Shown here one piece after another: positions 22,990 through 35,300 of a stretch of DNA of 64,000 nt. The translations under genes and the position numbers were made by a program. The DNA lies in contig NC_090295.1 of the NCBI RefSeq assembly GCF_037392515.1, positions 20,600,001 through 20,664,000 on the forward strand, in the 5' to 3' direction. Origin of the DNA: Haliotis asinina (Eukaryota; Mollusca; Gastropoda; Lepetellida; Haliotidae). Every line of letters begins with the position of its first letter. Position 1 is the first letter of the stretch. The notes under the pieces were generated by a model that saw only the letters and a list, made by a program, of their open reading frames with translations, was not told the DNA's origin and did no database searches.

Positions 22990-23206
22990 GTACCGGTGAA
23001 CACCCGGGTTATAATTGTCTTAACCAAACCATGCTTGTAAACTTGGACTAACGTGGTCAGGCTCGCTGGCCTGGTTGACATAAATCATCGTACCCCAATT
23101 TCGCAGATCGATGATGTAGATGACTGGATTGTCAAGCCCACTCTCGTTTATCTACAGATCGCCACCATAGAGCTGGAATATTGCCTAGAGTGAGGCGAAA
23201 CAACAA
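22990..23206 (+). repeat. SINE family B copy
   Basis: Keeps GTGGTCAGGCTCGCTGG, CGCAGATCGATG, CACCATAGAGCTGGAATATT, and a tail of AAAC repeats in place of ACTC. Confidence 0.75.
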
Positions 23207-23407
23207 ACAAACAAACAAACGGGTGTTGTACCCAGGGAAGAAGCTTTCAGTGTGAATAAAGATTGAGTGGTTTCATCCTGCAAAGAGGTAGTGTTATAAT
23301 CCCAACGGGGCTGATTTGATTCTTGGATGAAGTCACTGTCGTAACCACCCTGTAACATTTTTAATGCACGTGTTTCAGTGGAAAAACAGAACATTGCACT
23401 AAAGGGG

Positions 23408-23650
23408 TGTCATCCGTGAAAATCCGAGTTAGAATTGATATTCGACAACCCATGGTTGTCGTTAGAGGCGACTTACGGGATCGGGTGGTCAGACTCGCTG
23501 ACTAGCTAGCACATATAATCGTATCCCTGTTGTGCAGATCGATGCTCATCCTGTTGATCACTGGATTTCCTGGTCCAGACTTGGTTATTTACAGACCGTC
23601 GCCATATAACTGGAATATTGCTGAGTGCGGTGTGAAAATAAACCCGCTCA
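23408..23650 (+). repeat. SINE family B copy
   Basis: GTGAAAATCCGAG head, GGGATCGGGTGGTCAGACTC, GCAGATCGATGCTCATC, GGAATATTGCTGAGTGCGGT and a short CACC-type end. Confidence 0.8.
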
Positions 23651-24234
23651 CCCCGGAGGCTGTCAACAGTATGTCTCCAGCAGACATGTCTTAAACAGTC
23701 ATACAGTTTCCTTTCATGGTTCATTTCCCAAACCCAGTCCACCAGGTATGAAAGCTTATGTTTTAAATAGCGTTACATGATCTGATCAACAGCCTCGTTT
23801 AACATTCAACCTTCACGCTAATGCAGCACTATTAACTTTGTCAGTTATTCATTCTACATATATCTCCGTCTGTGCGAAGGTGATTCTGCATGCTCGTGGC
23901 TATCTTATGCAGCCATTACCGTTCAGCTGAAGTGTTGTTAATCGTACGGACAAAGTACTTCCAATGAATATTCCATTTGACTGTTTTACTACATTCGTAC
24001 ACACGTATTTGGTAAACATTATTGCTTGTTGTCGTATTTGTTGTTGTTTTGTTGTTGAAGTAGAGGTTTCGTATTTGAACTACACGTAATCTCGTAGTGT
24101 TGAACCTGTGGGTACCTTGAAAGAAGTATTTTGAATGTCGTTGTTTTTTATTTTCTTTACCTTCACAAAAGAATTGTGAACTCTCCGTTACCCTTCCATG
24201 TCAAACCCAGTGGTCTGTAGAAAGCCAGTGTTGT

Positions 24235-24420
24235 GTAGGGCTGTAACGATGCATCGAACTATCGACGGATTGCAGTACCGAGTTTCCTATTGCACTTAAT
24301 CGATACATTCAATCGGGATATGACATCTAATGAGACAATTCAAGAAGAAAAACAACAACATTGCAATAGTATTGCATGACTTGGTCGCAATATTCGTTCA
24401 AATGACATTCAAACGATGTT
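24235..24420. mobile_element. Dispersed repeat fragment, hAT-like end
   Basis: Begins TAGGGCTGTAACGATGCATC, a sequence typical of non-autonomous hAT ends, and continues with GAACTATCGACGGATTGCAG and TTGCAATAGTATTGCA. A related copy lies at 60,600-60,970. No matching right end was found. Confidence 0.45.
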
Positions 24421-25258
24421 AGGGAGGTGAACAAACAAGTGAGCGGGTCTTGTTCTCTTTCTGTAATAAATCTCGATGTAAATGTGCCCAAACAACCCGT
24501 GACATCTCAATGAAGTAACGTCCCTTTCCTTCCAATGCTACGTTTCTACTTCTTCTACTACCCTTTGACGTCTTATTGCCTCTTTCGTCTACTATTTCTA
24601 CTTCTGTTTTAGTCTTCTTCCTCCACCTTCCCTGCTTCTTCTTCTGTTTCTTTTTCATCCGACTTTTCGTCCTCTGTGTTTCCTTCTTCGTTCTCCTTCT
24701 TCGTTAATACACAGCACCTACTTTTGTAGGAAATCAGATGCTTTGATGTCTGTGATCATTGGGCGGGTCTCGTAAATGATCGCCAAGTAGGTAAACAGGG
24801 CTTTGTCGTGGCACCCTTCTTTCATTACTTTACTCATAAGTAAATTATTTTACTGACAAGTTAATCACTTTACTGACAAGTACATCTTTGAAAATTAGTT
24901 TCAGTCATTCAGTCATCCTCATAGTAAAACATTCTGGAGTAAACATTCAAACTAAAGAGGAAACATTATAACCCACACGAAAGTATGAGAGAAATACATT
25001 TTTCATCTGTGCTCACAGAGTACAGTTTTGTTTGTTTGTTTTGTACTAATACTTTTAAAGAATTCAGAATTGAGAAGTTGTGTTCAAGTATCAGAACTGG
25101 AGACAGGAACATGTTAAAGCGCAGCAATACTGTGGTGATGGTAGTGGCTCGGACATGTTTTAGGCTTTGGGAAATAAGGACCTGTAAAGGCTCAGCATTT
25201 CTGTTAGTGAATGAAACTGAACTTGTTTAACAATAATGATGGAGATGATTAATTTACG

Positions 25259-25324
25259 ATGACGATGATGATGTATCTCTGGAATTATGTAGGATACGAC
25301 CACATCATGATGACGACGACTACA

Positions 25325-25402
<78 letters not shown>

Positions 25403-25505
25403 GTTACGATGATGACGGTGACGATGATGATGATGGTGATGATAGTGATGATGATGATGATGATGATGATGGTGATGATGGTGGTGGTGGTGGTGGTGGT
25501 GGTGG
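25259..25505. repeat. (GAT)n/(GGT)n trinucleotide repeat
   Basis: About 240 bases of GATGAT with a GGT block near each end. It opens frames on both strands that read as poly-Met/Val or poly-Ile, which are not genes. Confidence 0.95.
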
Positions 25506-25997
25506 CGATGACATTTTTTAGGATTTGGGCTGTGTCACTGATAGAGATTAGGATATGTTCACCGAACACCGAAATGCAATACCCTCTAAATAGTGGAGTG
25601 TTGTTGGATGAGACTTGAATTCTGCATAGAATGCTTGCACAGTGTATCGTATTCCATTCAGCCTTGGGGTAAGCCCGGTGATCATGACACTGATAGTGAT
25701 AGGAGCTTTCCTCCGAACACACAAGTTAATCTGAAACCGAAAAAGCACTTGCGGGTGTTCCCTGTTGACATAGAGCGTACCACGCTATCGAGACACCGAC
25801 AATGGCTGCGGTCGGTGTAGCGAAAACACCTCTACGTTTACCAGCAGTGTATGGGTTTGTGGTGCTGTCGTGGTGGTATAAGAAACAATTTGTGGTTCAG
25901 GCCTTCCGGAAAACGTTAGTTCCCCTCCCAGATGTTTATGAACATCAGATCACAAAGATTGTACTCGCCTGTACTCGTCTACGACCAGCTCCTGATA

Positions 25998-26140
25998 GTA
26001 AGACATTAATGTCAAGGACACTTCAATGTTAATGCCAAGATTACTTTCAACGTCAATGTCAAGGACACTCAAATGCCAAGACCACTTCAATGTTAAGGCC
26101 AAGGTCACATCCACGTTAATGTCAAGGACACTCCAATGCC
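25998..26140. repeat. Loose repeat of GTCAAGGACACT/C words upstream of exon 1
   Basis: Begins GTAAGACATTAATGTCAAGG, nearly the sequence that follows the exon 1 donor (GTAAGACATGAATGTCAAGG at 26,356). It continues in units of 18-36 bases. The GTAAGA at 25,999 could be the donor of a 5' UTR exon or a duplicated decoy. Confidence 0.6.
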
Positions 26141-26263
26141 CCAGAGTGTCAGTGTAAAGTGCATGTTTATGCTCCCATGTTTTGGGACATCAGATCCCAA
26201 GGTTGACTTTTTTGTGGTTCCTAGTACACTGTTCTGAGTGGAGTTATTCGCTCTTTGTTTCAG

Positions 26264-26355
26264 GGTAGGCGATGACGCGTACGATGGCACAGACGGGGCC
26301 GCCGCCTATGAAAGCGGGGAGACTCTATGTCAATCCAAAGGAGGAGGATCAGATG
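26264..26355 (+). CDS. ATP13A-like exon 1 (start)
   Basis: Acceptor TTTGTTTCAG, eight untranslated bases with an in-frame TAG, ATG at 26,272, 28 codons ending ...PKEEDQM, donor GTAAGA. The acceptor shows that a non-coding exon lies upstream. EDQM joins MEISGF in the manner of vertebrate EDEMEIYGY. Confidence 0.88.
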
Positions 26356-29300
26356 GTAAGACATGAATGTCAAGGTCCTTCAGTGTCAAGGACATATCAA
26401 TATCAATATCAAGGACTCATAGTATAGTTAATATTGGGGATTAAATGCCAAGCAATGTCAATGTCAAATCAATGTTTCTGTAACTGCCAGTAACACTAAA
26501 AGGGAAATAAACGGCAGAGATCTCCTGGTGCAATAATTTGCAATTCAGTGTTCTGTCCCTTAGCTGTGTAAGGATCCGTTGGACATTGTTTCAGAAGATA
26601 CTTTCCTCAGTAATGCCTGTGTTATGCTTTTAGCTCCAGGAGAATACTCAGCTTTGACTAGCCCGAAAAACAGATTCCATTTTGTGAGAGCGTTACTCCT
26701 CATAAACAGCACATTTCATTCTCCCTACATTATGCTTAACAGATGATAAGGAGACGTGATTCTTCAGTATGACTATATTTATCCGTAATGTGCACATGCT
26801 GGTGATACCATCGTTAACAAACGTGGTATTTCATGAGCTTTATTGCTTGAAAACACACCTTAACACAATGTTATTATTGTTAGGCCCTTTATGATTGCTG
26901 CAAACAATCTACAAAAGTTTGTTGACAATGCCATGCCAGGTCCGACTGACAAATCGCTGACTTTGTGATGTTATACGTACCCTTGAAGATCCGGTTTATA
27001 ATGGATCTTACAATAATCACGGGACCGAGAATTCAAGCCCCCTGACTTAGTTGATGCCACTGAATGATGCTCATGATGTCAATCATTGAAATGTCTATTC
27101 CAAGCTGGACTGTTTACTGACCCTTATAAAAAAGTTGGAGGGTTAAAAGGAATGCGACGTTAAACAAACGTTGTATGTTACTGAGCACATCCCACAAAAA
27201 CCTTTATATGTTTCAGTTTCTGTTTCAGTTTCAGTTTCAACAGTTTCTGTTTCAGTTTCAGTTAAAACAGTTTCGTTTCAACAGTTTCTGTTTCAACAGT
27301 TTCTGTTTCAGTTTTTGTTTCAGTTTCTGTTTCAACAGTTTCTGTTTCAGTTTTTGTTTCAACGGTTTGTTTCAGTTTCTGTTTCAGTTCTGTTTCAACA
27401 GTTTCTGTTTCAGTTTTTGTTTCAACAGTTTCTGTTTCAACAGTTTCTGAATTATGATAAATCAGTGCTCTTCCGACGATTAAAATGCAGAATGTCATCC
27501 TGGGATTGCTGAGCTCTGCATGTTTTGGTTGTAATACAGCCTGTATTAGAAATGAGACCTAACCTGTAAATCTTAAATTCCACATTGGAAAATCCTTACT
27601 AATTAAGATTAATTTGCTAGTTTGCTAAACGCTCAATCGGGTCCGATTCCCCACATGGATACAATGTGTGAAGCCCATTTCTCTAATTCTCTAGATAATG
27701 CTGGAATATTTAAAAAAAGCGGCGTAAAAATAAACTCACTCAGTGTACCTTGAGTTGGTACGTGAACTGATGAGGTACACATTGATATAATGCATGAAAT
27801 GATACCAGTATGCAATACATCACCACTGAATAATTATTTTTTGTGAGTCTCATTTTTATCCACCATCATATATTTATGAGTATGCACTTTCTTTGAACGG
27901 ACCTGTATATTGTCTGATGACTCGTCAACTTTTTTCTGTGACATACCAACGACCCATGAACCCTGTCAAAATATGTACTCAGTTTGTAACCTGCTGGTTA
28001 TCTTGGGACATGAAACCAAGCCCAGTGGTTCACACGGGATTGTCTCAAATGACGACGCTATTTTTATGCTCACGCTCAAATCAACCCAGTCTTGAGGTTT
28101 ATCTCAGTTAGCATTGTGCTGAATCCATATTGAACAGGATTATCCAGATCACTCGATGTCACGTTGCATGTCACAAGTGAATCTTTATGTAACAAACAAT
28201 TACAATTTGTGTTAGGAATATTTTTTTTTTTTAAACAACAAACTCGAAACTGTTGCCATGTTGAAAGAACGATTTACTTGCTTAGGGATCGATGTGTATG
28301 CGGTTGATGGTATTACTTAAATAATGTTCAAAGCAGCGTAAAACTCACTCACTCACTCATGTCAAGTCCCATCAGTTACGGAGTATAAACTTTGATGAAT
28401 TCAAAGTTCTCTGTTTGCAATTTTTCACGAACCATCGACAATTTATTTTAAAAAAAGACGAGCTCTTATCACATTTTAGCCCGATAGTTGTCATCTGCAT
28501 TTTCAACAGATCTCGTAATACTGATATAGTTATATCGATATATTTTAACACCAGGTTAATCCAAGTTTCATTCATTGTTATGAGTGTTTCCGGATGATGT
28601 TTATTTCATCTGGGATATAAAGGTTGTATTTCATTACTTTGAAGGAATTCGGCAAATACTCTGGAACTTTATGGAAAAGCTGCGATGGAATCTGAGAATT
28701 GACGAATTGAAAATTAAAATAGTACAGATGTGACTGGTCTTGCCTTACATGTGATTGCAGTTTGAGGTGGCATGGGACTGAGTGGGATGGGATGGGCGGT
28801 CGATGACATGTTCGTCACACAGCTGTTTTTTTTTCAAAAGCGAAAGGAAGCCATATGTTCAGCTTGTCGCTGTCTGTGATTTGCAGAATCTGGAGTTGGT
28901 TTCTGCAGAAGAAATCACTGGCTTTGCACAGTGCGCTCAAACTCAACTACAAAAGTGCAGCACTGAACATTTTCAAAAGCGGCCTTTTAAAAAAAAGCCA
29001 GTCAGCCGGCCATTCACTATAGCACCAGGTAACCGGAACTGAAATTTCTGACCACGCGATTTGAAATCGTGTCAAGTCAAGTCAGGTCAAAAGGTTTATT
29101 GTACAAAAGGCCTCCGGCCCATATACAAGAGAGTATGTATATAACAAAAAGTTACACACAGGGAGTAACACGTTCTTTAAGCAATTCTTTTCTTTTAACT
29201 AATGCATGTTTAATATATAGTGAAAGGTTTAATATTTGAGATTCGTTCTTAGCAGTTAAAACATATACGAAAGCTTGCGATGGTGGCATCTTTATCAAAT

Positions 29301-32300
29301 GATCTTTCAAATGATCTTTCATGATCGTGTCCATGACGGTCATCAAGCGATTACAGGGACATGGCTACCGTTGTAAAGAAAAAGCCCAGGCTTACAAATG
29401 ATTGTAAAAGGTTGAGCAAGACCACACTACTAGCTAATATAAAGCTTTGCAACCTTTCGGCCTTACACTGAAAAACTGGCATGCTACGTTCTTGGACCAG
29501 GTGTTCCACATCCGTTAACAAATTGAAACATTATAAGCACTTCAAGTGTGTTTTAAGAGCAACCTTTGAAGGGATAGACGTCATGTTTTCAGATGAGGCT
29601 ATGTTCATCGTCGGTATGCCAAGCCTTCTCTTGCGACGTTTCAGAGAAATCGAAATAACACATTCATGGGTGAAATGGTCAGGATATAAATACTGGCAAC
29701 AATACCTCCTGATGGTCCACTAGGCTCTTTTACTGAGACAATACACTGGAGACAGTAGTTGAGTGTCACACTAGTTTTCATCTTTCAAGACGACAATGCT
29801 CATCAATATATCAGTAGCATCATGGATATATCGGTACCATCATAAATGCATCACATGCAGGGTGCCCTCGTAATATCCTAGGCTAAAAAGGTAACGACAG
29901 TCTCCTTAAACCACTCAAACATTTATTTTCAGGAAATCTCTGGGTTTACGCCCCATAAACTGAAGACGGCTGTCGTGTGGTTCTTCATCATCATCACGGT
30001 CGGCCTGCTGCGACTCTTCTTCTACTGGCTGCCACACCTGTTTATAAAGGCCACCCACTCCAGGTGCTCACTAGCAGCTGCTACAACAGTGTTATTGAAG
30101 GTAAGGCCACCCACTCCAGGTGCTCACTGGCAGCTGCTACAGCAGTGTTACTGAAGGTAAGGCCACCACTCAGGGACTAACACTGTGTTACTGCAGGTAA
30201 GACCACCCACTCCAGGTGCTCACTGGTGGGTGCTACGACAGTTTTATTGAAGGTAAGACCACCCACTCCAGATGCTCACTGGCAGCTGCTACAGCAGTGT
30301 TACTGCAGGTAAAGCCACCCACTCCAGATGCTCACTGGCAGCTGCTACAGCAGTGTTACTGCAGGTAAAGCCATCCACTCCAGATGCTCACTGGCGGCTG
30401 CTACAACAGTGTTATTGATGGTAAGGCCACCACTCCAGATGCTCACTGGCAGCTGCTACAACAGTGTTATTGATGGTAAGGCCACCACTCCAGATGCTCA
30501 CTGGCAGCTGCTACAACAGTGTTATTGATGGTAAGGCCACCACTCCAGATGCTCACTGGCGGCTGCTACAGCAGTGTTACTGCAGGTAAAGCCATTCACT
30601 CCAGATGCTCACTGGCAGCTGCTACAGGAGTGTTACTGCAGGTAAAGCCACCCACTCCAGATGCTCACTGGCAGCTGCTACAGCAGTGTTACTGCAGGTA
30701 AAGCCACCCACTCCAGATGCTCACTGGCGGCTGCTACAACAGTGTTATTGATGGTAAGGCCACCACTCCAGATGCTCACTGGCAGCTGCTACAACAGTGT
30801 TACTGCAGGTAAAGCCATCCACTCCAGATGGTCACTGGCAGCTGCTACAGCAGTGTTACTGCAGGTAAAGCCATCCACTCCAGATGCTCACTGGCAGCTG
30901 CTACAGCAGTGTTACTGCAGGTAAAGCCATCCACTCCAGATGCTCACTGGCAGCTGCTACAGCAGTGTTACTGCCGGTAAAGCCATCCACTTCAGATGCT
31001 CACTGGCAGCTGCTACAGCAGTGTTAGTGCAAGTAAGGCCACCACTCCAGATGGTCACTGGCAGCTGCTACAACAGTGTTATTGATGGTAAGGCCATCCA
31101 CTCCAGATGCTCACAGGCGGCTGCTACAACAGTGTTATTGATGGTAAGGCCACCACTCCAGATGCTCACTGGCAGCTGCTACAGCAGTGTTACTGCAGGT
31201 AAAGCCATTCACTCCAGATGCTCACTGGCAGCTGCTACAGCAGTGTTACTGCAGGTAAAGCCATCCACTCCAGATGCTCACTGGCGGCTGCTACAGCAGT
31301 GTTATTGATGGTAAGGCCATCCACTCCAGATGCTCACAGGCGGCTGCTACGACAGTGTTATTGATGGTAAGGCCACCACACTAGATGCTCACTGGCGGCT
31401 GCTACAGCAGTGTTACTGCCAGTAAAGCCATCCACTCCAGATGCTCACTGGCAGCTGCTACAGCAGTGTTACTGCAGGTAAAGCCACCCACTCCAGATGC
31501 TCACTGGCTGCTGCTACAGCAATGTTACTGCAGGTAAAGCCTTCCACTCCAGATGCTCACTGGCAGCTGCTACAACAGTGTTATTGATGGTAAGGCCATC
31601 CACTCCAGATGCTCACAGGCGGCTGCTACAGCAGTGTTACTGATGGTAAGGCCACCACTCCAGATGCGCACTGGCGGCTGCTACAGCAGTGTTACTGCAG
31701 GTAAAGCCATCCACTCCAGATGCTCACTGGCGGCTGCTACAACAGTGTTATTGATGTAAGGCCACCAATCCAGATGCTCACAGGCGGCTGCTACAACAGT
31801 GTTATTGATGGTAAGGCCACCCACTCCAGATGCTCACTGACAGCTGCTACAGCAGTGTTACTGCAGGTAAAGCCATCCACTCCAGATGCTCACTGGCAGC
31901 TGCTACAGCAGTGTTACTGCAGGTAAAGCCATCCACTCCAGAAGCTCACTGGCGGCTGCTACAGCAGTGTTACTGCAGGTAAAGCCATCCACTCCAGATG
32001 CTCACTGGCAGCTGCTACAGCAGTGTTACTGCAGGTAAAGCCATCCACTCCAGATGCTCACTGGTGGGTGCTACAGCAGTGTTCCTGCAGGTGAAGCCAT
32101 CCACTCCAGATGCTCACTGGCAGCTGCTACAGCAGTGTTACTGCAGGTAAAGCCACCCACTCCAGATGCTCACTGGCTGCTGCTACAGCAGTGTTACTGC
32201 AGGTAAAGCCATCCACTCCAGATGCTCACTGGCAGCTGCTACAGCAGTGTTACTGCAGGTAAAGCCTTCCACTCCAGATGCTCACTGGCGGCTGCTACAA

Positions 32301-35300
32301 CAGTGTTATTGATGGTAAGGCCATCCACTCCAGATGCTCACAGGCGGCTGCTACAACAGTGTTATTGATGGTAAGGCCACCACTCCAGATGCTCACTGGC
32401 GGCTGCTACAGCAGTGTTACTGCAGGTGAAGCCATCCACTCCAGATGCTCACTAGGAGCTCCTACAGCAGTGTTACTGCAGGTAAGGCCATCCACTCCAG
32501 ATGCTCACTGGCGGCTGCTACAGCAGTGTTACTGCAGGTAAAGCCATCCACTCCAGATGCTCACTAGCGGCTGCTACAGCAGTGTTACTGCAGGTAAAGC
32601 CATCCGCTGCAGATGCTCACTGGCAGCTGCTACAGCAATGTTACTGCAGGTAAAGCCACCCACTCCAGATGCTCACTGGCAGCTGCTACAGCAGTGTTAC
32701 TGCAGGTAAAGCCATCCACTCCAGATGCTCACTGGCAGCTGCTACAACAGTGTTACTGAAGGTAAGGCCATCCACACCAGGTGCTCACTGGCAGCTGCTA
32801 CAGCAGTGTTACTGCAGGTGAAGCCATCCACTCCAGGTGCTCACTGGCAGCTGCTACAGCAGTGTCACTGAAGGTAAGACCACCCACTCCAGGTGCTCAC
32901 TGGCAGCTGCTACGACAGTGTTACTGAAGGTATGACCACCCACATAAGGTTCTTCCATGCCGTGCGACCGAAGGCGAAATCAACTGATCATTATCGCATA
33001 TAGTATCTTATTATGTGACAGCATGTCGAAGGCTTTCAATGAAATGTTATTACTTATATTTGTTTCAGGACCAGTGGAATCAGTGGTTTAAATCTACCGT
33101 GAAAACACAGTGAGTGTCACTGCTTACAATATCCTTACATCATCCAAAAGCTCACATAGAAAAATACTCGTATTCGCAAAACTTAAAATAACTTCAAAAG
33201 CCACAATTCTGCGTGCATTTTCCTGGAACGTCAATTTCACAACATGCATGCATTTTTCACATTTACACACGTGCTCAGTTCTTGAGTACCTTTCATAAAG
33301 AATTGTTTCATAGAAATATATTTAATCATTTAGCCAAAGTTATTTATATATGTTGATCCCAAAACTCACACATGTGTGGCCTTTTAATTTTTAATCCCGT
33401 GTTTTATCGAAACCATCAAAATAAGTGAGAGGGTGAGTTTTACATTTTACGCAGTTGTAAGCACTGCAGTAGCACGAGAAATGTGTTTACACATTGTATG
33501 TACCCATTTAGGGATGCGAACTCAAGTCATCGGCGGGACAAGCAGACGCTTTAACCACTAGACTGCTTAACTGCCCCCCAAAATGCCTCTCAATATAATG
33601 CGTAGCCGTAAAGATCCGGGGATAAAGTAGGCCTTCAGCAACCCGTGCTTACCACAAAAGCCTACTATGTTTGTCGTAAGAGGCGACGAACGGGATCGGG
33701 TGCTCAGGCTCCCTGACTTGGTTGGCATGTATCATCGGTTACCAGTTGCGCAGATCGATGTTCATGTTGTTGATCACTGGACTGTCTGGTCCAGACCCGA
33801 TTAGTTACAGACCCCTACCACATAGCTGGAGTGCTGCTGAATGCGGCGTAAAACTAAACTCACTCACTCATTCACTCAGTCACTCACTATAATGTGTGTA
33901 TAAAAACATGTGCACTATCTGCCAGAGACGTGACGGGACACTCCAAAGCTCCGCAGCAGGCAGCACAAGCCTCCGACGAATCACTCAGGGTGAGAACTGA
34001 TTATACACTCTTCAAAAATAAGAAACGCAAAATGAAATTAAAAAATGATACTTACACTTTTGTACACACATGTAAACTCAAACATTTTTTAGGGTTGCAC
34101 ATTGTTTCTGGAATGTTTTAGATCTTGCTTGACCAAAGGCAACCAAAATTGATTTTGAACGGTTTTATCAATCAGGATTGTCATGATGTGCGTGGATGTC
34201 ATGCAGCACGAAAATCAGGCACATGAATACAGCATCTGACTATAAAAGACCCAAATGAATGAAGTACTGTACACGAAAATGGGACGATCGAAATCAGGCC
34301 ACTGGACGATTACAAACTGGCGAATTAAAGAATGAGGTGGCAAGGATCTTTAACGTTCATCCCAGCACAATAACTCGATTGTGGGATCGATTTCGTCAAA
34401 CAAATTCGACAAATGACCGTCCAAGATGAGGAAGACCTAGAGTCACCACACCTGCCCAAGATCGGTACATCCGGGTAACCCACCTATGTGACCGCCATCG
34501 TACCGCCCGGGACACAGCTCAAGAACAGTTTAGAGCCCGAATTGTTTACGATCAGACAATCAGGAACCGTCTCCGAGAAGCAGGAATAGCAAACGCCCAA
34601 AAGTTGCCCCCTCCTTGACACGACTACGTCGACGTCCACGAGTGAGATGGTGTCACACGGTGCTGCCATGGAACCTGGCAAACTGGAGGCGCATATGGTT
34701 TAGCGATGAATCCCGTTATCTCCTAAGCGTATCAGCTGGAGGTGGTCATACGAGGTACTGACTTCAACACCACCTGGTGGACAGCAGTAATGATTGTGAT
34801 GACTGTTATTCTCATGAAATATGGACAAGATAGCAATGTATTGCTCCACAAAATGTATTTTTGTTTTCCGGTGATCTACACGTCCTTGAATAACACCAAG
34901 TTTTCATTGATATTTGGGTTTTGCTTGTCTTTTTGTTTGAAGAATGTATTAAAGGTGTTTTAATGAAGGTGTTGCCCTTACTTAGACTGACCAGCTTAGC
35001 GTCAGTTTTAGCACCGGAACAACACCGACAGTTCATGATAAGAAACGAACTTTGACCCCGAACTTTGAACCAATATATACTGCTAAAAAGTAAAGGTACC
35101 CCCCACTCTTTTCAAGACTTATATATGCTCTGCACTGAATAAGTAACTTTGATATTTATGATCAAAACGTTATATGATGTTACCGATGTATTTATGATGT
35201 AACGATATATTCGATATATTTATGGTGTTATCGATATATTTCTGCTGTGACCGATATATTGATGATGCTACGTATATATTTATGGTGGTACCGATATACT

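Larger units (their letters stand above)
18079..26263. other. Intergenic region between LPMO and the ATPase gene
   Basis: About 8 kb between the divergently transcribed LPMO and ATP13A-like genes. It holds the inverted LPMO exon copy, SINEs, small palindromic repeats, and microsatellites near 25.3 kb. No intact gene was recognised. The upstream exon and promoter of the ATPase gene must lie in its right part. Confidence 0.5.

Noticed and set aside
25259-25722. Open frames rich in Met/Val or Ile/Thr
   Set aside because: They read through the GAT/GGT microsatellite. The composition is set by the repeat.
25802-26032. A 76-codon frame upstream of the ATPase
   Set aside because: No recognisable protein. 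It runs into repeat sequence, and splicing at 25,998 to exon 1 would hit the in-frame TAG. It may overlap a 5' UTR exon.
29060-29350. Possible LINE 3' end around GGCCTCCGGCCCATATACA
   Set aside because: The wording reminded me of non-LTR 3' regions, but there is no reverse transcriptase frame or second copy here to support it.
30328-32541. Many open frames of 60-122 codons in the 30-kb array
   Set aside because: They are the 56-bp unit read in its three frames ([30 protein letters not shown]). The unit simply lacks stops over long stretches. No independent gene evidence.
30045-32945. Possible CRISPR-like array
   Set aside because: The units abut with no unique spacers and derive from exon 2. 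The genome is eukaryotic.
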